This document shows positions 56,990-64,000 of a stretch of DNA of 64,000 nt, piece after piece. The DNA is from Girardinichthys multiradiatus. Its lineage: Eukaryota > Chordata > Actinopteri > Cyprinodontiformes > Goodeidae. The DNA lies in assembly GCF_021462225.1 (NCBI RefSeq), contig NC_061794.1, positions 16,757,784-16,821,783 of the forward strand, written 5' to 3'. How positions within the stretch are numbered: position 1 is the stretch's first letter; the number at the start of each line of letters is the position of its first letter. A program made the position numbers and the translations under genes. Under the pieces are notes generated by a model. It was not told the DNA's origin, searched no databases, and saw only the letters and a list, made by a program, of their open reading frames with translations.

Positions 56990-57980
56990 ACTACTACTAC
57001 TACTACTTCTTTATTTATAAAGAACTTTAAAACAACAGTAGCTGCGACAAAGTGCTGTACAGATGAAAACCAAAAGAAACATGCCAAATATGAAAAAGAC
57101 AACAAAAACAGTAAAACACCATAGCAGAAGTAAGAGCAAAGGTTTCAACATGTGTTAAAAGCCGAAAAATAAAAGTGAGTCTTAAGATGAGTTTTAAAAG
57201 TAGACAATAAAGGGGCACTTCTAATATTTAACGACAAAACGTTCCATAATTTTGGAGCGGCAACACTAAAAGCTCTGTCTCCTTCAAGCTTTAGTTTAGA
57301 CCTCGGTACCTCCAGGAGCAGCTGATCAGCTCACCTGAGGCAACGAGCGGGAGAACATGGGTGAAGCAGCTCGGAGAGGTAAGATGGAGCAAGACCATGT
57401 AAACTTTTAAAAACAAAAGAATCTTTAATTGAACCCTAAAACGCACGGGCAGCCAGTGGAGAGAAGCCAGGATAGGGCTGATGTGCTCCCTCCTCCCGAC
57501 TCCCGTTAAAAGCCGAGCAGCAGTGTTCTGGACCAACTGGAGACGCCTGAGGGAAGACTGGCTAACTCCAAAATAAGGGGCGTTACAGTAATTGAGCCGA
57601 GTTGTAATGAAGGCATGAATTACTGTTTCAAAATCTTGTCTTAAACGAATTTGCTTGATCTTTGGCAGCTGCCTAAGATGATAGAAACAGGACTTGACCA
57701 CTGCTGCAACCTGGCAATCTAACTTAAGATCACTGTCTATTATAAAACTCAAATTGGAAATTGTGTGCTTCAAATAAGACGTCAAGGGGCCAAGATTAAT
57801 ATGGGATGTTTCACAGAGGCTGCTGGGACAAAACACCATCACTTCTGTTTTCTTGTCATTAAAGTTTAGGAAATTTAAAGCCATCCAGGCTTTAATGTCT
57901 TCAAGACATAGAAGTAGGGGCTTGATCAATAAGGCTCCTTTTTTTAATGGCATGTATATTTGACTGTCGTCAGCAGACAA
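56990..57980 (-). mobile_element. L2/Rex1-group LINE, 5'-truncated, minus strand
   Basis: On the minus strand, 57980-57291 reads ADDSQIYMPLKKG (the catalytic ADD block), CLEDIKAWMALNFLNFNDKK, FITTRLNYCNAPYFGVSQSS and [20 protein letters not shown]. It then shifts frame through the C-terminal LW...LR region to a 3' end with TTTATAAATAAAGAAGTAGT and TAG repeats at 56990-57010. 5' truncation at 57980 inside the RT is typical of LINE insertion. Confidence 0.8.
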
Positions 57981-58189
57981 AAAAGGACATCAAATTGGTT
58001 TAGCTGGTGCCAACATAGCTGGCACCTCACTGGATTTTTGCAGTTTTGAAGTCCAACCATAATAGTGAACCATAGTCTTATTAACCCAGAAAACCATGCT
58101 TATCATGATTTTTTGTCCCACATAAAATTCAATTAGCAGTATAAATGTGATCTTTCATGCTATCTTGAAATAAATACACCCAAACTGAT

Positions 58190-58445
58190 AAGAGTGGACA
58201 AAAACTTTATAAATCAGGGAAGCGACTGAAAGCCTCGTGGTAACTCTGGAGGAGCTGCAGAGGTCCTTAGCTCAGGATGAAAAACTTTGTGGTTGGTGTC
58301 GTAGACCAGTCCAAATCACCATGAGACATGGTGGTAGCAGCATCATGCTCTCCGCATGTCTTCAGAAGCTGGTCAGAATTGATAGATGGATTGAATTAAA
58401 TACAAGGCAATTGTAGAAGAAAACTGGTTACAGGCTGCAAAGATG
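58190..58445 (+). mobile_element. Tc1-like element fragment
   Basis: AGCCTCGTGGTAACTCTGGAGG, AGCTGCAGAGGTCCTTAGC and ACCATGAGACATGGTGGTAG, then CAGCATCATGCTCTCC match the Tc1-like family seen at 18660-19495. Heavily deleted. Confidence 0.65.
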
Positions 58446-58784
58446 AGAGTGTGGCAGAAGCATTCAAAATATAATATATTCCAAGTGTTGTGCAGGTTCA
58501 CTTTTAACAAAAACTAGTTAAGTTCAACATATCCCCTTACTTACCACTAACATAACATAAAATAGTTTATGAATTATTAATAAACCTGCTCCCTTATATT
58601 TCCCTGCTTTAGATGTTGGAAAGCAAAACACTTTTAGAATGTTGACAGAAAGTTTGCTCACTTTGTGTTCATCAGTTTTTTTCCCCCCAAAACTGAATTA
58701 CACTCTTTTGTCATTTATTTGTTTTGCGCAGCTGTATTTTTAAAATGAAATATTACAAGTATTGTAATTAAAAATGTATAGTGT

Positions 58785-59195
58785 CTGTGGCTCCTCACAC
58801 TCGCAATTGCATATTTTTATGGAGAAACCTTGTATACACAAGCACGCTCTCACTCAGACCCACAGGTGTTTAGATTTAGGTGTTAACAGATACACAAATG
58901 TTTTATATTGAGCCGTAATTACCATTCTCTATTCTCTTCTTCTTTCTCTCCTCCATTCTTTACTCCTTCTTTCCCCTTTTCCTTTTTGTCCCACCTCTCT
59001 CTTTCGTGCTTCTTATTTTTTTCCTTTCCATTTCTGTCTCCGTGTCCAACAATTGAAATAATCACCAAGCAGTTTTTCATAAAGTTTATTTTCTAAAAAT
59101 CAAGCAGGGCTTTAAAGCGTTAGCTGTAATGCTCCACTTGTAAAAGTAAATCTGTTGGGCTCCTTCTTGGCACTCAGATAACAATTCTGAGTGCT
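58785..59195 (+). repeat. second copy of the LINE-like 3' repeat of 5050-5560
   Basis: Plus-oriented homologue of the reverse complement of 5050-5560, starting at CTCCTCACACTCGCAATTGC. It includes GGAGAAACCTTGTATACA, a C/T-rich stretch, TCTCCGTGTCC and AAGTAAATCTGTTGGGC, and ends at CAATTCTGAGTGCTAC. It lacks the C-rich block, consistent with 5' truncation. Confidence 0.7.
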
Positions 59196-59214
59196 ACTGA
59201 GCGGACAAAAACAA

Positions 59215-59330
59215 ATTGATAGTGTCGACCTCCCTAAACACCCCCACCAGAACACCGGCGTGAAGATTCACCTTCCAGCAAGATGACGACCCTAAACACC
59301 TAGTCAGAGCTTCAAAGGAATGGTATAGTC
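59215..59330 (+). mobile_element. Tc1-like element fragment
   Basis: AGATTCACCTTCCAGCAAGATG, then ACGACCCTAAACACCTAGTC and AGAGCTTCAAAGGAATGG correspond to the QQDNDPKH region of a Tc1-like transposase. Confidence 0.55.
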
Positions 59331-59334
59331 AGTC

Positions 59335-59675
59335 AGTTTCTACTGCTTCTTCCATAGTGGGTCGCAGGGAAGCTGGTGACCATCTACAGCCCTGGACGGG
59401 TCGGCAGTCCATTGCAGGTCAGGGCAACACAGACACAGGACAAATAACCACACACACACACACATTCACTAAGGGCAATTTAGAGAAACAAAGTAACCTA
59501 ACAGTCACATTTTTGGATGTGGCAGATAGCCAGAGTACCTGGAGAGAACCCACACATGCACAGGGAGAACATGCAAACTCCATGCAGAAAGATCCCTGGC
59601 TGGGAATCATACCCAGGACCTTCCTGGTGCAAGGCAACACTGCTGCCAGCTGCGCCACTGTCGTTGGAATGGAAT
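59335..59675 (-). mobile_element. tRNA-derived SINE, minus orientation
   Basis: In reverse complement the head reads GTGGCGCAGCTGGCAGCAGT, then a B-box-like GGGTATGATTCCCAGCC and TTTCTGCATGGAGTTTGCAT, and further CCCTAAGTGAATGTG-type and GTCGCAGG-type tail words. A CA microsatellite (59450-59464) lies inside. Same family as 53070-53405. Confidence 0.75.
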
Positions 59676-59699
59676 GGTATAGATCAAATAAACAAGAGA

Positions 59700-61135
59700 G
59701 CGATTAACTAAAGCTGCTGACTAATTGCATATCAATATCTTTTCTTCTGTTGCATCCTTCACATGTGTAACATTAGCTGAAGGTCACTTTTTAGGGTTTT
59801 GTTGTGACAAAACTAACTCCTGACAGACATAGATTTGGAGTAGGATTCATTTCTGTTAGTGTAGTAACACATTCATGAGTAAAACAGACTGATTATGTGG
59901 AGAAAACAGAGAGTCTATCGTTGCATGACTTGCTAATATAAATTAAACTATACTCTGGTGATACTATACAACTATTCTTGTTGGGAGGAATGTGCTGACA
60001 CATGCCTGTTTTCACTTATGTAACAATGCTGGTCAGAACTGGAGCACAAACTACCCCTACCTGAATGCTATGTTTCAAATTATAGTTTTTGTCACAATTT
60101 GTCGAATTACAGGCAGACTGGGAATGTGACAGAGCACTTTTAAATCCCTCTTTAGGGTGCTGGTTTATCAAATCCCCAAGGTACTCCCTTTAGACTGCAT
60201 TTCTCCTGACTTCCTCCTCCTCACTTGTTACATTGTAACATAAATCTTTGCTTTATGAAATAAAATTGAAACTTCGGACTTTGCTTCTTTTGTCTAGGGT
60301 TGACTTGATATTATTGATGTTCGGGTCCTGGGTTTCCAATCAAAATGTGATCAATCTCCTCGTTTGGTTGTGCTCTCGACTGTTGTGTGTTTTTTTTCTC
60401 TCAACCTTTTTTACCTGTCTCTTGATTTCAGATAACAATTTCAATAACTATTTCAAGCTATAGACCTGAAGATAATTGAGAAGGAAAAGTTGTAAAAGTG
60501 ATAGTATATGCTCTTTAATGCATTTTGCAGCACTCTATAACAGAAGCTTTAGTCATGGGTGCCCAGTTACATGCCAATTTGCATGCCACTTTACCTTCGT
60601 GGATAAGGGGCTTTGTTGAGGTTAGAGCAGGCAAACTGCAGGTATCCATGAATATATGAATATTTTATTCTAATCTCAAGTTACTTTTTGTCTCGTGCCT
60701 ATCTCCCTTACCTGCACTCTGAATAAAAGGGGAAAAAGAGATGCAGGGGGTGGGGGAAGCTCAAGTGACAGAGGAAATGGGGCCAAGTGGTTCTAGAAGA
60801 GGAGAGACATGAAGAGAAAGTTGATGAAAGCTCCATGGATCCTATTTCCTTTACTGCTCTTTGTTCTCTTCTCTGTCATATATGTAGAGAATGGATGAGA
60901 GAAGAGTGAGAAGGTGGGGTGCTTAAACGTAAATGTGATGTTGGGAGGGAGGCAGATTTAGAGTAGTCTCCAACTGCACTAAAACTCCTACTTGTTTTTT
61001 GGAAGTCACATTAAAAAGAGGAAATTGAAAATATTAGGAACAAGACATTTTGGGACTAGATGCAGATGAAGACGCTTGCCAGTGCCTGGATTTGTGTTTG
61101 TTTTTCATTTTAGAGCTTAGAAAAAGGCTGTGTTG
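59700..61135 (+). other. intergenic, nothing firmly recognised
   Basis: Contains a small hydrophobic 29-codon frame (60809-60898) without a splice donor and purine-rich stretches near 60740-60800. No gene is supported. Confidence 0.4.
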
Positions 61136-61689
61136 TGTAGTCCTTTTTCAGTCTTCCAACATGTGCGGAGAGAAGAGATAACTTATGGAATAGAGCCTGA
61201 GAAATCATCACCATCTGTAGTGATAAAGCGCCAGTAGGGAAACTGTTCCCGTGAAGGATGTTTTGCATCACCCATGAGAGCAAGACATAAGAGCGCAGCT
61301 GTCAAACTGGAGAACGAGCGACATTTTGCATCAGCCAAAGAGGTACACAGACACACACTCACAGTCTCTGGCTGTGTCCTCTATTTTACCTTAGTTACAG
61401 TCTCCATTTTGGAAATGTCAGCTTTCTATAAAAGTTGATTTTTTTCCCTCTGTTTTGCTTCTTTCGTGATGGTTTTAGACTGAGTGATGGCTGTTCCTCG
61501 TCTCCCATTTCAGGTTTCCACCCCCCCAAAAAACTATCGTATTTGAACCTGTGCTTGTGAGGAAGACTGCAAAGCCTCTAAAGTGCATCATGTGCTAACA
61601 TATTTGCAAGTCAACCACAGGCTTAAATGTCATGGGTAGAGGCTCTCGGTTTTAAATGGCATACAGAGCAGCACAGACTGATGTAATGG

Positions 61690-62160
61690 TTTTATGAAAA
61701 AATTTTAGTAAAGGTAGAGATGTAACCTGATGGTGCACAATGTAGCGGGTCATTAACAACAGTGCTCTGGAAAAGAACCTGGCCCCTTACAGATTTCTTT
61801 TGTGTTACTCTTAGTTTTTTCAGATTATCAAAAACTTTTATCAAAATTGTAGTATTAGATGAAGAGTAATTTAATTTGTTAATGGAAATAAAGCTATACA
61901 AACCAAACTGGCCTTATGTGAAAAAGGTATTACCCACCAAGGTAATTCCTGAAGTGAATCTGATTGGTCAAACGTTTTGGGTTATTTTTATTTGCCACAC
62001 CCAGCCCCACTGCCTGACCCATAGAATGAAGAAATTGCTGAAATAGAACTGTCAGAAAACATGAAGTGGTCTAAAAGATTTATGTGATTTAGGTGAGAGC
62101 CATCATCCACAAATTAAGAGCACAGAACAGCGGTGAACCTTCTCAGGAGCAGACCAACAT
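61690..62160 (+). mobile_element. Tc1-like element remnant (third family)
   Basis: CTGGCCCCTTACAGATTTCTTT, AGCTATACAAACCAAACTGG, AGGTATTACCCACCAAGGT and GTGAGAGCCATCATCCACAA, then GCGGTGAACCTTCTCAGGAG, follow the end-to-transposase order of a common fish Tc1-like family. Only the 5' part remains. Confidence 0.65.
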
Positions 62161-62344
62161 AACTGTATGTCTATTTGAACTTGGAACAAGTGGTGACAAA
62201 TTAATAAAATCTTTACTTTTTGGTTCCTGTAAACTATTTCTATCTGTAGGCTATGTAATGATGGAGTGTAAATTGCAAACATATTTTCAGGAAACTCGAA
62301 TGGCTTTAGAAAGTAATTCAGATTTCTTTCTTTCTGCCTCCTAG

Positions 62345-62400
62345 ATTTGTGATGCCTAATGAACGACTGCCTTTCATTGGTTCATCTGGGAGCAAAGCAG
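62345..62400 (+). CDS. possible first coding exon of an unrecognised gene
   Basis: A strong acceptor (TTTCTTTCTGCCTCCTAG) is followed by ATTTGTG and ATG at 62352, reading MPNERLPFIGSSGSKA, with one base left before GTGATC (phase 1). The exon at 63534 needs exactly this phase. The start could also be internal if an upstream exon ends in phase 2. No family is recognised. Support is the splice context and the phase match only. Confidence 0.45.
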
Positions 62401-62463
62401 GTGATCACTTTATACTGAAAGTGCCACACAGTGCAGGATCTTTAGCTCAAGCATTATCTGTGA

Positions 62464-62991
62464 CAGCCAAATCAAAAACAAAAATGACGCCTAGTCAATG
62501 ATAAGTAATTTACGTTGATGTCTTATAGCCTTAGTTTGTTAGAAAGACAGAATATTACATTTAAAATGGTTTTATTAACATTACACTAAATGAAAGATTT
62601 TCATGCTGAATACATTTTAAGTGATGGTCTAAACCCGTACTTAATTTACTCAAAATGTAACTTTGCCTGAACCAAAGTAAGATTTAAAAATGTTCTACAT
62701 GTTCATCCATTTAATATGGGACTTGTAACAACAGTCGTATGAAAATGGATGAACATGTAGAACATTTTTAAATCTTACTTTGGTTCAGGCAAAGTTACAT
62801 TTTGAGTAAATTAAGTACGGGTTTAGACCATCACTTAAAATGTATTCAGCATGAAAATCTTTCATTTAGTGTAATGTTAATAAAACCATTTTAAATGTAA
62901 TATTCTGTCTTTCTAACAAACTAAGGCTATAAGACATCAACGTAAATTACTTATCATTGACTAGGCGTCATTTTTGTTTTTGATTTGGCTG
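62464..62991. repeat. perfect inverted repeat, 249-nt arms, 30-nt loop
   Basis: Bases 62464-62712 and 62743-62991 are exact reverse complements as far as I can read them, separated by 62713-62742. The arms are AT-rich and have no coding frame. They match none of the repeat families named here. It could be a foldback element, a source of a long hairpin RNA, or a sequencing or assembly foldback artefact. It lies between the two exons of the gene proposed at 62345-63884. Confidence 0.95.
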
Positions 62992-63039
62992 CCTCATTCC
63001 ACTGGCCATCTTACTGAATCTTGTTTAAAAAACCGTGCA

Positions 63040-63420
63040 AATATAAAAATATATATGCTATATAAATAAACCGACCTTACCTTACCTTACATTGAAACCA
63101 CAAGCTTCTATTAAATTTTTTGGGATTTAATGTAACAGACCGACCCAAAGTAGCACTTGTTTATAAGAAGAAAGACACATAATGTTCAAACCTTTTTATA
63201 GATAGAAGCCTAAAAACCGTGGTGTGCATTTGTATTTAACCCCCATTACAATGTCCTGTGCAATCTTCAGGTGTCACCTTATTGTGTAATTGAATGTAGT
63301 TGTAAATACAGCTGTTCTCTGAAGATCTCAGCATCATGAACACCAGGGAACATAGTCAGGAATAAAGACGTAGACAAGTTTAAAGTAGGGTTAGTTTATA
63401 AAACAGAGAAAAAGCTGATA
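63040..63420. mobile_element. SINE-like tail and Tc1-like element remnant
   Basis: Bases 63055-63095 (GCTATATAAATAAACCGACC with ACCTT repeats) look like a SINE tail. From 63110 on, the words GGGATTTAATGTAACAGACC, GTGCATTTGTATTTAACCCC and TGTAAATACAGCTGTTCTCTG belong to the end of the Tc1-like family of 35880-36920. Confidence 0.6.
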
Positions 63421-63533
63421 CAAACACACAAAGACACAAATTATACGGGGTCCATCAGGAGACCCATGTAACCTCCTTAACAATGTTTCTTAAAGGTGTT
63501 TCTTTGTTTTCTCTTCTTTATGCAAATATACAG

Positions 63534-63884
63534 GCAAGCCTCCCTTTAGTTCCACTACTCTTCAGTATTCACACCTGACCAATCGCAAAAAACTAAACCA
63601 GCAGTCCCAGACTTCTTCATCCTCTCACCATCACCCAGGGCCATCTTCCATCTTTGTCTCAGATACCAACGTCACACCTTGGGGTGGCCTGGCTCATCCT
63701 GAATCCTCATTTACCATAATACCCCCAGGACTTCCCCCAACAAGACACACTCCCATACCACCAGGTCCTCCACCAACACCTAAAACTCCTCATGAGAAGG
63801 AGGAGGAAGACGAAGAATATTCATGTTCAGGTTTCAGCTCTGAAATCCCATCTCCATGCCTGTTGTTCCCTCAGAACAATGCAG
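63534..63884 (+). CDS. proline/serine-rich coding exon of an unrecognised gene, continues outside the window
   Basis: A 351-nt stretch with acceptor AAATATACAG and donor GCAG/GTATGG is open for its whole length in the phase offered by the 62345 exon. It reads GKPPFSSTTLQYSHLTNRKK, then a serine run, SSIFVSDTNVTPWGG, a proline-rich part (PPGLPPTRHTPIPPGPPPTP) and an acidic run HEKEEEDEEY, ending PCLLFPQNNAG. Start and end are both phase 1, so the exon can be skipped without a frameshift. Low-complexity and polar, probably disordered. I cannot name the gene. Confidence 0.55.
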
Positions 63885-64000
63885 GTATGGGTGATATCAA
63901 CCAATTTTATGAAACAATTGGTCACCTCCAGGAGCTCAGTGAAATGGTTTTACAATGATAAAATGCCACCAGTACAATAAGTGCATTTGTGAAATGAATC

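Noticed and set aside
61274..61342. Exon-like frame MRARHKSAAVKLENERHFAS with donor GTACAC
   Set aside because: It ends in phase 0, which does not fit the exons at 62345 or 63534 as coding sequence. It may at best be a 5' untranslated exon.

Overview
The window is vertebrate nuclear DNA, almost certainly from a teleost fish. Genes are split by introns of 0.1 to 10 kb with GT-AG borders. The spacers are full of fish-type repeats: Tc1-like DD34E elements, L2/Rex1-type LINEs, an L1/Tx1-type LINE end, a DIRS retroelement, hAT and piggyBac-like elements, and tRNA-derived SINEs. Two genes can be named from their exons. They are the 3' part of celsr3 (plus strand, 2428-31685) and a complete wdr6 (plus strand, 44869-54727). 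Their human counterparts both lie in 3p21.31, so this looks like conserved synteny. That link comes from knowledge of the human map, not from the sequence.

Layout. 1-2427 is an upstream celsr3 intron. Eleven celsr3 exons follow. They encode the second half of the seven-transmembrane bundle (TM3 to TM7) and the whole cytoplasmic tail, ending at a 10-codon last exon. The 10 kb intron after the first of these exons holds a stack of transposons nested four to five deep (about 3.5-12.3 kb), and several levels can be proven by target-site duplications. The 7.3 kb intron at 21713-29027 holds a reverse-oriented DIRS element (22.9-28.9 kb) split inside its reverse transcriptase by a 3.2 kb L2 LINE.

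Between the two named genes, on the minus strand (43619 down to 39559), lies a three-exon gene for a 239-residue protein. It has an N-terminal CxxC...HxxxxxH zinc-finger-like module and a charged helical C-terminus; I do not recognise it by name. It converges on celsr3 and diverges from wdr6. wdr6 has six coding exons giving 1286 codons, all junctions in phase, with one intron of the GC-AG class. Past wdr6 the sequence is mostly decayed repeats up to 62.3 kb. There two phase-compatible exons (62345-62400 and 63534-63884) look like the N-terminal part of an unrecognised plus-strand gene that leaves the window.

Function. celsr3 encodes an atypical cadherin/adhesion GPCR of the planar cell polarity pathway. 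WDR6 is known as the partner of the FTSJ1-type tRNA 2'-O-methyltransferase. Nothing suggests the genes act together; they are simply neighbours. The most unusual structures are the nested transposon stack, a perfect inverted repeat with 249-nt arms at 62464-62991, a 44-bp perfect palindrome at 10606-10649, and the expanded S-R-E-x-L motif array in the celsr3 tail. I found no obviously new biological system.
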